Shown here in pieces: positions 1-8,001 of a DNA stretch of 33,566 bases; the stretch's first letter is position 1, and each line of letters opens with the position of its first letter. Made by a program: the position numbers and the translations under genes. The stretch spans positions 1-33,566 of the forward strand of contig CAMCYK010000040.1 of the NCBI GenBank assembly GCA_945883695.1, written 5' to 3'. The notes beneath the pieces were generated by a model, which searched no databases, was not told where the DNA came from, and worked only from the letters and a program-made list of their open reading frames with translations. Source of the DNA: Akkermansia muciniphila. GTDB taxonomy: Bacteria > Verrucomicrobiota > Verrucomicrobiia > Verrucomicrobiales > Akkermansiaceae.

Positions 1-2817
1 CTCCGCCTCGGCAAGCCCGGCCTCGCCTCCCGCGATGCCCCTCTCTCCGGCGAGCCCGAGGAATTGATCACCGTCCGCGGCACCGTCCACCAGATCCGCG
101 AGGATGATGCCATGGGCCGCTTCAATCTCGAAGCCACCCAACTCCCCGCCCCCGCCGTCTTCCTGCCCATCGAGACCCTCGCCGAAGCCATCGACCGCGG
201 CGACCGCGCCAACCTCCTGCTCTTCCGCGACCCGCTCACCGCCGACCAAGCCACCGCGCTGGTCCGCCAGCACGCGCAACTCGCCGACTACGGGCTCTCG
301 CTCCAGGACATCCCGCTCTCCGCCGCCACCGAAATCCGCACCGACCGGATTTTCCTGCCCACCCTGATCGAGGAAAAGCTCAGCGCACTCCTCCCCACCG
401 CCCGCCCCGTCGTCACCTACCTCGCCAACACCATCGCCGCCAACGGCAAGGCCACGCCCTACTCGATGGTCACCGGCTTCACCCCCGACAAAAGGGGCTC
501 GGGCGGCCCGCCCGTCACTTCCCCTCCCCCGATTCCCTCCTTCATCCCCGCCGACCTCGCCCCGAACGAGATCCTCCTCAACTCCTGGGAAGCCGAAGAC
601 CTCGCCGCCAAACCCGGCGACACCGTCACCGTGAGCTACTACACCCTTGGTAGTGGCAACCGCCTCGTCGAAAAATCCACCGACTTCACCGTCCACGGCA
701 TTGTCCCGCTCGAAGGTGCCGCCGCCGACAAACTCTGGATGCCCGAGTTTCCCGGCATCGCCGAGGCCGACAGCAACGCCGACTGGACCCCCGGCCTGCC
801 ACTCGACCTGACCCGCATCCGCGAGAAGGACGAAACCTACTGGGACGATCACCGGGGCACCCCGAAAGCCTTCATCCCCTACGAAGCCGCCCGCGCCATG
901 TGGAGCAACCGCTGGGGCAACGCGACCTCGCTCCGCATGCCCGCGGGCGAAGCCGATCTCGAACGCCGCATCCTCGACACCCTCACCCCCGCCGACGCCG
1001 GCCTGCTCATCCGCGACCTCGGCCGCGAATCCCGGACCGCCGCCGCTTCGCCGGTCGACATCGCCAGCCTGTTCCTGAGCATGTCGTTCTTCCTCATCCT
1101 CGCCGCCGTGGCCCTCACCGCGATGCTGTTCCGCTTCAATGTCGAGCAGCGCAACCACGAGTCCGGCCTGCTCGCCGCCCTCGGCATCCCGCCGAAGATG
1201 ATCCTTCGCTGGCGTTTGTTAGAAGGACTCATTGTCGTCACCCTCGGCAGCATTCTTGGAACTTACCTCGCCTTCGCCTACACCCGCGGCCTGCTGCTTT
1301 TCCTCGAATCGATCTGGAACCGGGGCGGTGATAGCCTGTTCCGCTTCCACGCCGCCCCCGCCTCGATCGCCGGCGGGCTGTTAGGCTTCATCGTGCTGAT
1401 GATGATCACCATCTGGTTCGTCACCCGCCGCCAGGCCAAGCGTTCCGCCAACCTGCGCCTCGAGTCCGGCAGCGAGGAAGTCATCCGCCACGGGAAATCC
1501 CGCGCCCGCTGGATCGCCCCCGCCGCCGCTCTCACGGGCCTCGCCGCCCTCGCCGGATCGAAAGCCATGGGCCCGCAAGGCGCTTTCTTCCTCGCCGGCT
1601 TCTCCTTCCTCGTCGCCGGCCTCGCCACCTTCCTCGCCGTCCTCAACCGCTCGCGGAACAGCCACTCCAGCAGCCTCTCCCCCGCCCGCCTCGCCACTCT
1701 CAACGGTGCCCGCCGCCCGACCCGCTCGCTGGTCGTCGTCGGCAGCCTCGCCGCCGGTCTCTTCCTCGTCGTCTCGGTCACCGCTTTCCAAAAGCATGGC
1801 GGCGGCGAGTGGCAGGAGCGCTCCCGCGGCTCCGGCGGCTTCGCGTTCTGGATCGAGACCACCACACCCGTCCACCGCGGCTCGAACAGCGACTCCACTG
1901 AAGACATCCTCAAGCTCGGTGACCAGCGCGGCCAGCTCGGCGATATCCTGCCCTTCCGCATCGGCACCGGTGACGATGCCTCCTGCTTCAACCTCAACTC
2001 CGTCGCCCGCCCGCGCCTGCTCGCTACCGACACCGCCGCCCTCGAACAACGCGGGTCCTTCACCATCAAGTCCACCGCCCCCGGCATCGAGCCCTCGTGG
2101 AAATCCCTGCGCGAGGGTGATGAGCTCCGCGCCTTCATCGACGAAACCACCTTGCTGTGGGTTCTCAAGAAAAAGCCCGGCGACCGGATCGACTACACCG
2201 ACGAGCAGGGCAACACCTTCCCCGTCGAGATCGCCGGCACGCTCGATGGCACCGTCTTCCAAGGCAGCTTCATCGTCGACGAGCAACGCTTCCTCGAGCG
2301 CTTTCCCTCCACCGGCGGCTACCAGCTCTTCCTTGCCGACACGGCCGGCGATCTAACAGCAACGCGCGGCATCCTCCAGAAGTCCCTGACCGACCTCGGA
2401 GCCACCGTCACTTCCACCTCCGACCGCCTCGCCGCCTTCCACAGTGTCGAGAACACCTACATCTCGATCTTCAACGTCCTCGGCGGTCTCGGCGTGATCC
2501 TCGGCGCCGCCGGCCTCGGCCTCGTCACCGCCCGCAACCTCGCCGAGCGCCGGAACGAGTTCACCCAGCTCCATCAGCTCGGCATTTCCCGCAAGATCAT
2601 CCGCTCGCTGGTCTTCCGCGAGACCCGCCAGTTCATCTTGTGGGCCGTCGGCATCGGCCTCGTCGCCGCCATCGTCTCGATCCTTCCCGCCCTGCCCAAG
2701 ACCGGCCTGCTGGTCACCCTCGGCTGGATCGCCGCCCTCGCCGCGATGTTTCTCCTCACCGCCGCCTCCTGCGCCTGGCTCGCCTACCGCAGGTCGGCGC
2801 TGTTCGTTGCGCCGTGA
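1..2817 (+). CDS. ABC transporter permease, FtsX/MacB type (5' truncated by window edge)
   Basis: The reading frame is open from the first base, so the true start lies left of the window; the TTG at 64 is only an internal candidate. About 938 residues are visible. A long extracytoplasmic region comes first. Then comes an FtsX-like block of hydrophobic segments (about nt 1060-1430), including a loop EQRNHESGLLAALGIPP that is typical of FtsX domains ('GxLxAlG'). Further membrane segments lie near nt 1500-1800, followed by a second extracytoplasmic domain. A second FtsX block (about nt 2455-2800) carries ERRNEFTQLHQLGISRKII. Two FtsX domains in one chain fit the large permeases that work with a LolD/MacB-like ATPase in lipoprotein release or substrate export across the inner membrane. 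The ATPase would be expected upstream, outside the window. The substrate cannot be inferred. The stop lies 2 bp from the stop of the convergent peptidase gene. Confidence 0.85.
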   Translation, partial: LRLGKPGLASRDAPLSGEPEELITVRGTVHQIREDDAMGRFNLEATQLPAPAVFLPIETLAEAIDRGDRANLLLFRDPLTADQATALVRQHAQLADYGLSLQDIPLSAATEIRTDRIFLPTLIEEKLSALLPTARPVVTYLANTIAANGKATPYSMVTGFTPDKRGSGGPPVTSPPPIPSFIPADLAPNEILLNSWEAEDLAAKPGDTVTVSYYTLGSGNRLVEKSTDFTVHGIVPLEGAAADKLWMPEFPGIAEADSNADWTPGLPLDLTRIREKDETYWDDHRGTPKAFIPYEAARAMWSNRWGNATSLRMPAGEADLERRILDTLTPADAGLLIRDLGRESRTAAASPVDIASLFLSMSFFLILAAVALTAMLFRFNVEQRNHESGLLAALGIPPKMILRWRLLEGLIVVTLGSILGTYLAFAYTRGLLLFLESIWNRGGDSLFRFHAAPASIAGGLLGFIVLMMITIWFVTRRQAKRSANLRLESGSEEVIRHGKSRARWIAPAAALTGLAALAGSKAMGPQGAFFLAGFSFLVAGLATFLAVLNRSRNSHSSSLSPARLATLNGARRPTRSLVVVGSLAAGLFLVVSVTAFQKHGGGEWQERSRGSGGFAFWIETTTPVHRGSNSDSTEDILKLGDQRGQLGDILPFRIGTGDDASCFNLNSVARPRLLATDTAALEQRGSFTIKSTAPGIEPSWKSLREGDELRAFIDETTLLWVLKKKPGDRIDYTDEQGNTFPVEIAGTLDGTVFQGSFIVDEQRFLERFPSTGGYQLFLADTAGDLTATRGILQKSLTDLGATVTSTSDRLAAFHSVENTYISIFNVLGGLGVILGAAGLGLVTARNLAERRNEFTQLHQLGISRKIIRSLVFRETRQFILWAVGIGLVAAIVSILPALPKTGLLVTLGWIAALAAMFLLTAASCAWLAYRRSALFVAP

Positions 2818-2819
2818 AA

Positions 2820-3479
2820 TCACCAATCCACGTTCTGACCCCGCGTGTCGACGTGGGTAAAACCGGAATAACGACCGACCCCGCCGCGGAACATGCCGCG
2901 GGAGCGCAGGGTGCGGGCGGTCTGTGCGACCGTCGAGGCATGGACCGGAAACTTGACGTCCACCGCCACGTTCGCCTGGTGCCACGAACCGCTGCGGGCA
3001 CCGGGACAGCGGGCATTGTAGGCCGGACTGCGGTAAGCGGAAATAATTTCCTTCACCGGTTGCTCCAGTTCCAGCGAAACCCGGTCGATCACCATCAAGG
3101 TCGGAACCATTTGGCGCCACAAGGTGCGCGGCGGCAGGGAATTCCAGACCGAGCCACGCTGCTTGGCATGGGCCACGAGCACCTGTTTGACCGTCAAGCG
3201 CTGGAACTTGATGCTGGCGAGATAACCGGCATAAGCCTTGAGATTCGAACCCTGCAGGGCCACCCAATCGGCGGGCAGATCCGAAAAATCGACCGCTCCG
3301 CCTCCGCCGCCGCCGTTGACAAGAACCCGCGGGGTCCTGGGCTTCCGGGAGAACAGCGCCGATGCGGGCAGCGAACTGCCGATCAGGGCCAGGGCACCAG
3401 CCCCGAGCGTGCCAAGGGCACCGCGCCGGGATTGAAATTGAGAGCTGGGGGACTCGGCGGAAGATTGAAAGCAAAGCAT
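2820..3479 (-). CDS. Tat-exported M15-like (DUF882/YcbK-type) peptidase
   Basis: The 219-residue product begins with an N-terminal region containing S-R-R-G-A-L-G (Arg18-Arg19) before a hydrophobic stretch ending near SLPASA, which looks like a twin-arginine or Sec signal. A short Gly run follows. The C-terminal half has the M15/DUF882 layout: AYRSPAYNARC, then SWHQANVAVD (His167, Asp174) and FTHVDTRG (His209, Asp211), the expected zinc ligands and catalytic acid. Family members are periplasmic murein peptidases or peptidase-like wall proteins. The ATG at 3479 was preferred over an upstream TTG (3518), because the twin-arginine segment then lies near the N-terminus. The gene is convergent with the ABC permease and divergent from the LptF-like gene. 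Peptidoglycan as substrate is inferred from the family. Confidence 0.8.
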   Translation of the reverse strand: MLCFQSSAESPSSQFQSRRGALGTLGAGALALIGSSLPASALFSRKPRTPRVLVNGGGGGGAVDFSDLPADWVALQGSNLKAYAGYLASIKFQRLTVKQVLVAHAKQRGSVWNSLPPRTLWRQMVPTLMVIDRVSLELEQPVKEIISAYRSPAYNARCPGARSGSWHQANVAVDVKFPVHASTVAQTARTLRSRGMFRGGVGRYSGFTHVDTRGQNVDW

Positions 3480-3723
3480 GTCGTGAGCGTATGGCTGGTT
3501 GGGATGGCACGTGAGCAAGCTCCGTGCCGCCGTGATTGATGTTCTCTCCGCCGGGTCTCCCCGAACGAATTGCAGACGAGAAAAGCAGCCGACCCGGACC
3601 CCGCAAGGATTTTCTGCCGCATTCGCTAACCGTTAGAAAGTGGCGCCTTCAAGCCTCGGGTCTCAAGCCCCGGCCCTCAGGTCTCTCTCGACAGCGCCCC
3701 CGCCGCCGACCAAAGTCCTCAAA

Positions 3724-4842
3724 ATGATGCGTCTCTCCGACCGCTACATCGGCCGCCAAGTCCTTGTCGGAACGGTGTTCGCGATTCTCCTGCTCAGCAC
3801 CATCCTGATCATGGGCAGCCTGTTCCAGAAGATCCGGCCGCTGTTGGTGGACTTCGGCGCGCCGCCCTCGATCATCGGGGAGTTCCTGCTCAGCATCATC
3901 CCGTTCTCGCTGATCTACACCATCCCCTGGGCCTTCCTCTCCGCCGTGCTGCTGGTCTTCGGCCGGCTCTCGTCCGACCACGAGCTCACCGGCTTCAGGG
4001 TCGCCGGAATCAGCCTGTCCCGGCTCGCCGCTCCGGTTTTCGTCCTAGGTGCCGCCCTTTCCGCCTTGTGCCTTTGGCTCAATATCGAGGTCGCCCCGAG
4101 GTCCAACCGCGGAGCCGACGAGATCGCCCTGCGGGCCTTCTTCAAGGACCCCCGCAGCATGCTCAGCGCCGCCGCCGAACAGGACGGGCTGGAACGCCTC
4201 GAAGACAGCTTGAAGGGAGTCCGCGCCTACATCGAGAAATCCGACGAATCGAAGATGGAGGGACTTCACCTCTTCAAGATCCACGAACGCGACAAGCCCG
4301 ACGCCCCCGACATCTATGTCCATGCGATGCGCGCGGAAGCGGTCGTCGACGAGGCCAAGCGGGAGTTCCGCTTCCACCTCTACGATGCCCTGTTCGAAAC
4401 CACCGACAAGGATGGCAAGCCGCAGTTCGTCCAATCGGGCGAAGCGGTGCCGATGGTCCTGCCCTTCGAAATCGCCTTGCGCAAAGAACGCCCCGCCTCG
4501 AAGACCAACCGGGAACTCCGCGAGTTCATCGAGGTGCTCCGTGAGCGGGGCCCGCGCGCGAGGACCTACATTCCGAACTACGAGGCGGAGATCCAGCGCC
4601 GCTACGCCTCGTCGGTGGCGTGCTTCGCCTTCGCCTTCATCGGCATTCCGCTCGGCATCAAAACCCGCCGCAAGGACACTTCCACCGGCTTGATCCTCGC
4701 CCTGCTGATCGGCGCCGCCTATTTCGTCTGCGGCATGTTGGGCGGCAGCACCCAGCGCGGCGTGATGATCGCCGCCTGGGCCCCGAATGTCATCTGCGTG
4801 ATCCTCGGTCTTTTCTTGCTCCGTCGGGCGCGCTTCCGCTGA
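3724..4842 (+). CDS. LptF/LptG (YjgP/YjgQ) family permease
   Basis: The 372-residue protein has the architecture of the LPS-export permeases. The N-terminus (RLSDRYIGRQVL) leads into three transmembrane helices (about residues 15-120) with FGRLSSDHELTGFRVAGIS, the conserved cytoplasmic coupling loop of this family. A periplasmic beta-jellyroll-like domain (about 130-275) follows. A second set of three helices carries the PLGIKTRRKDTSTG loop. LptF and LptG form the inner-membrane dimer that, with the LptB ATPase, extracts lipopolysaccharide for delivery to LptC. Only one permease gene is present here, so the partner and LptB must be elsewhere. Tandem ATGs at 3724 and 3727 are both plausible. 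The frame extends upstream to an ATG at 3640, but that adds a Pro/Ser-rich stretch unlike the family. SulP follows after 11 bp, suggesting co-transcription. Confidence 0.88.
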   Translation: MMRLSDRYIGRQVLVGTVFAILLLSTILIMGSLFQKIRPLLVDFGAPPSIIGEFLLSIIPFSLIYTIPWAFLSAVLLVFGRLSSDHELTGFRVAGISLSRLAAPVFVLGAALSALCLWLNIEVAPRSNRGADEIALRAFFKDPRSMLSAAAEQDGLERLEDSLKGVRAYIEKSDESKMEGLHLFKIHERDKPDAPDIYVHAMRAEAVVDEAKREFRFHLYDALFETTDKDGKPQFVQSGEAVPMVLPFEIALRKERPASKTNRELREFIEVLRERGPRARTYIPNYEAEIQRRYASSVACFAFAFIGIPLGIKTRRKDTSTGLILALLIGAAYFVCGMLGGSTQRGVMIAAWAPNVICVILGLFLLRRARFR

Positions 4843-4853
4843 AGATCGTCAGC

Positions 4854-6725
4854 ATGATCCCGCATTTCCAGCCCCGCCGGATCCTCCGCAATCTCGTCGC
4901 GTTCTTCCGCAGCGGTCAACTCGACCCGCTGCCGATTCGCCACACCGTCCGGAAATACAGCCGCGAGAAATTCCGCGCCGACGGCAAGGCCGCCCTCAAC
5001 GTCTCGCTGCTCGATATCCCGCAGGGCATCGCCTACGCCGCGATCGCCGAACTGCCGATCGTCTTCGGCATCGCCTGTTCCGCCACCGCCTCGATCATCG
5101 CCCCGCTGTTCGCCGGCTCACGCCACACCATCCTGGGACCGACCAACGCCACCGCGTTCATGCTGTTCGGCTTCTTCGCCGTGGAGCCCGCCCTGGCCGC
5201 CCGCGAAACCCAGCTGGTGCCGCTGCTGGTGATGATGGTCGGCATCCTCTGCCTGATCGGCTCGATCCTCCGCATCGCCGACCTGCTCCAGTACATTTCC
5301 CGCTCCGTCCTCGTCGGCTACGTCTCCGGTGCCGCGGTGCTGATCATGACCAACCAGCTCAAGCACCTGCTCGGCGTCGCCCACGAGGTGGACGAACTCC
5401 GGCCGCGCAGCTTCGCCAGCCTGGTGGAAGCGCTGGCCCGCTCGTTGCACGCCGTTGATTGGGGCCCGCTCATCATCGGCACCGTCACCTTCGCCCTGTT
5501 CCTCGGGCTGAAGCGATGGAAACCCCGCTGGCCGAATCTCGCCCTGGTTCTCGTCCTCGTCTCCGCCGTCTTCGGAACCCTCATCCTGCGCGGCGTGGAA
5601 CCCTTCGCCAGCGCCGCCCGCTTCAGCACTTTCTCACCGCAGGACCTGATCCCTTCCTTTCCCTCGCTCGCCCGCGCCGGGATCTTCGAGGACATCTCGA
5701 TGCTGCTCGGCGTCGCCCTTGCCATCGCCTTCCTCGCCTGCCTCGAGAACAGCCTGATGGCGAAAACCATCGCCTCGCGCTCCGGCGACCGCGCCGACGT
5801 CAACCAGGACATGTTCGCGGTGGGTGCCGCCAACGTCGCCTCCGCGATCGCCGGGGGCATGCCCGCCTCCGGCTCCCTGCTCCGTTCGTCGCTGAATTTC
5901 AGCTCCGGCGCGCGCACCCGGATGTCATCGGTGTATTCCGGCACCCTCGTCCTGTCCACCGCCCTGCTGATCGCATGGCTGCCGAAATTCGGCATCGACC
6001 TGATCGGCCATGTCCCCAAGGCCGCCCTCGCCGCGCTGGTCATCGGGATCGCTCTCGCCCTGATCAACCGGCACAACATCCGGGTCTGCCTGCGCTCCAC
6101 CCCGGATGACGCGGCGGTGCTGGTCATTACCTTCATCGCCACCTTGATCGCCCCGCTTCACGTCGCGATTTTCATCGGGGTCGCCATCTCGATCACCCTT
6201 TTCCTGCGGAAGGCCAGCCGACCTCACCTGGTCGAATACGAATTCAGCGACGCCGGCGAACTCCGGCAGATGGGCGAGAAGCGCCAGCGGCCGAACCCCG
6301 CGATCTCGATCGTCCACGTCGAGGGCGACCTGTTCTTCGGGGCCGCCGAACTTTTCCGCACCCAGATCCAGCGCACCGCCGCCGATCCATCGCTGAGCAT
6401 CCTCATCCTCCGCCTCAAGAACGCCCGCCACCTCGACGCCACCTCGGTGCTCGCGCTCGAGGACCTGATCAAGTTCATGCGTGCCAACGAGCGCCACGTC
6501 CTGATTTCCGGTGCCACACGGGACGTTTACCGGGTGCTCAAGAACTCCGGCGTCCTCACCACCATCCAGCAGGGAGCCGACCGCAGGAAGGGCGAGAGCA
6601 ACCTCTTCCTCAATCGACCCAGCAATCCCAACCTCTCCACCCGCGACGCCCTCAAACGCGCCCAGCAACTCCTCGGCGGCGCCAAGGCCGAAGTCCGCAT
6701 CTTTTACGATCCGACGAAGAAGTAG
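4854..6725 (+). CDS. SulP family inorganic anion transporter with STAS domain
   Basis: The 623-residue protein has the SLC26/SulP layout. A cytoplasmic N-terminus of about 50 residues is followed by ALNVSLLDIPQGIAYAAIAE, the SulP signature around TM1-TM2. A polytopic membrane domain follows (to about residue 450), including GPTNATAFM and the NQDMFAVGAANVASAIAGGM segment typical of the family. A C-terminal STAS domain (about 481-572) contains HLDATSVLALEDL, where anti-sigma-antagonist-like domains have a conserved Asp/Ser pair. Family members carry sulfate, bicarbonate or other anions with H+ or Na+; the substrate here is not readable from sequence. The ATG at 4854 is 11 bp after the LptF-like stop; an overlapping upstream extension was rejected. 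It ends just before the 7-bp repeat spacer. Confidence 0.9.
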   Translation: MIPHFQPRRILRNLVAFFRSGQLDPLPIRHTVRKYSREKFRADGKAALNVSLLDIPQGIAYAAIAELPIVFGIACSATASIIAPLFAGSRHTILGPTNATAFMLFGFFAVEPALAARETQLVPLLVMMVGILCLIGSILRIADLLQYISRSVLVGYVSGAAVLIMTNQLKHLLGVAHEVDELRPRSFASLVEALARSLHAVDWGPLIIGTVTFALFLGLKRWKPRWPNLALVLVLVSAVFGTLILRGVEPFASAARFSTFSPQDLIPSFPSLARAGIFEDISMLLGVALAIAFLACLENSLMAKTIASRSGDRADVNQDMFAVGAANVASAIAGGMPASGSLLRSSLNFSSGARTRMSSVYSGTLVLSTALLIAWLPKFGIDLIGHVPKAALAALVIGIALALINRHNIRVCLRSTPDDAAVLVITFIATLIAPLHVAIFIGVAISITLFLRKASRPHLVEYEFSDAGELRQMGEKRQRPNPAISIVHVEGDLFFGAAELFRTQIQRTAADPSLSILILRLKNARHLDATSVLALEDLIKFMRANERHVLISGATRDVYRVLKNSGVLTTIQQGADRRKGESNLFLNRPSNPNLSTRDALKRAQQLLGGAKAEVRIFYDPTKK

Positions 6726-6739
6726 GTCCGGGAATGGAC

Positions 6740-6835
6740 GATTGCCGATTGCCGATTGAAAGCCGCGAACCGCGATCCCTCCACTCGCCTCACCCAATCA
6801 AAAATCACAAATCAGCAATCAGAAATCATCAATCT
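6740..6835. repeat. Two arrays of imperfect 7-bp repeats in opposite orientation
   Basis: The spacer holds three GATTGcc/aa heptamers at 6740-6760. About 33 bp later come six consecutive NNAATCA-type heptamers (6794-6835: ccaatca, aaaatca, caaatca, gcaatca, gaaatca, tcaatct). The right arm is roughly the reverse complement of the left (GATTG versus CAATC), so a bulged hairpin could form. It is much more AT-rich than the flanking genes and ends 3 bp before the start codon of the next gene. Function is unknown; heptanucleotide arrays of this type are known from other bacteria (for example cyanobacterial STRR sequences). Confidence 0.7.
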
Positions 6836-6838
6836 CCC

Positions 6839-7969
6839 ATGCATCCCATCCCTCTCCTCCTCACCTTCACCGCCCTCGCCGCCGCCCAGACCCTTCCCCG
6901 GGTCGTGCAATCCATGGATGGTGCCATCGCCGCCAAGGAGATCGCCGGTTCCGTGACCCTCGTCACCGAAAACGGCAAGACCCTGCACCTCGCCGCCCAG
7001 GGCTTCGCCGACCTTGAGAAAAAGATTCCGATGAAGACGGACTCGATCTTCTGGATCGCCTCGATGACCAAGCCCGTCACCGGCACTGCGGTCATGATGA
7101 TGCAAAACGCCGGCAAATTGTCGGTGGATGATCCGGTCTCGAAGTATCTTCCCGAGTTCAAGGATCTCAAGGACGCCAGCGGCAAGGAGGTCGTCATCAC
7201 CCTCAAGCAGTGCCTCGTCCACAGCAGCGGCTTGAGCGAGGCCACCCCGCTCGAATCCGGCGACCTCACGACCTTGAAGGAACTCATGCCGCTCATCGTC
7301 GCCAAACCGGTCCAGTTCGCGCCCGGGTCGAAGTGGCAGTATTCCCAATCCGGCATCAACACCGCCGCTCGCGTGGTCGAAGTCGTCTCCGGCCAGGACT
7401 TCGCCACTTTTCTCGACCAGCACCTGTTCACGCCCCTCGGCATGAAGGACACCACCTTCTACCCGACCGATGCCCAGGCGAGGCGCATCGCCGTCTCCTA
7501 CGCCCGGACCGACGCCGGCGAACTGGAGAAGTCCGGCCTGATGTTCCTCGGCCGCGCCCCGGTCACCAGCCGCGAGCGCTACCCGCGGGCCAACGGCGGA
7601 CTGTTCTCCACCGCCGCCGACTACGCGAAGTTCGCCCGGATGATCCTCCGCGGCGGCGAGCTCGATGGAAAACGCTACCTCTCCGAAAAGTCCGTCCAAC
7701 AGATGACCACCGTCCAGAGCGGCGACCTCGTCACCGGTTTCACCCCCGGCAACGGCTGGGGCCTCGGCTGGTGCGTGATTCGCGAACCGCAGGGCGTCAG
7801 TGCCGCCTTGTCTCCCGGCACCCACGGCCACGGCGGGGCCTACGGAACCCAGGCGTGGATCGATCCCGTCAAAAAGCGCGTCCACCTGCTCATGGTCCAG
7901 CGCGCGAACTTCCCGAACTCCGACGGCTCCGAAGTCCGCCGCATCTTTCACGACGCCGCCTCCCGTTGA
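6839..7969 (+). CDS. Beta-lactamase-fold serine hydrolase (class C / EstB-like), secreted
   Basis: The 376-residue protein has a short hydrophobic leader (about residues 3-16) ending AAAQ, consistent with a signal peptide. The active-site serine lies in S75-M-T-K78, preceded by FWIA as in class C beta-lactamases and esterases of this fold. The second motif is Y168-S-Q, where Y-x-N is usual. The C-terminal motif is H329-G-H-G-G, in the KTG/HxG position. The family includes esterases, D-aminopeptidases and penicillin-binding-like enzymes; true beta-lactamase activity should not be assumed. The ATG at 6839 directly follows the heptamer repeat, and the upstream in-frame sequence is that repeat, so the longer ORF was rejected. 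An esterase gene follows in the same direction. Confidence 0.85.
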   Translation: MHPIPLLLTFTALAAAQTLPRVVQSMDGAIAAKEIAGSVTLVTENGKTLHLAAQGFADLEKKIPMKTDSIFWIASMTKPVTGTAVMMMQNAGKLSVDDPVSKYLPEFKDLKDASGKEVVITLKQCLVHSSGLSEATPLESGDLTTLKELMPLIVAKPVQFAPGSKWQYSQSGINTAARVVEVVSGQDFATFLDQHLFTPLGMKDTTFYPTDAQARRIAVSYARTDAGELEKSGLMFLGRAPVTSRERYPRANGGLFSTAADYAKFARMILRGGELDGKRYLSEKSVQQMTTVQSGDLVTGFTPGNGWGLGWCVIREPQGVSAALSPGTHGHGGAYGTQAWIDPVKKRVHLLMVQRANFPNSDGSEVRRIFHDAASR

Positions 7970-8001
7970 GCTTTCTTCCGAACACGCTCCTCCGGTTCCG
8001 C

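Noticed and set aside
2353-3606. 417-codon minus-strand frame covering the ABC permease end and the peptidase
   Set aside because: Different frame from the M15-like peptidase, Gly/Arg/Glu-rich, and overlaps two genes with clear motifs.
6839-7969. Annotating the serine hydrolase as a beta-lactamase resistance gene
   Set aside because: The S-x-x-K motif is shared by esterases and peptidases, the second motif is Y-S-Q, and no resistance context is present.
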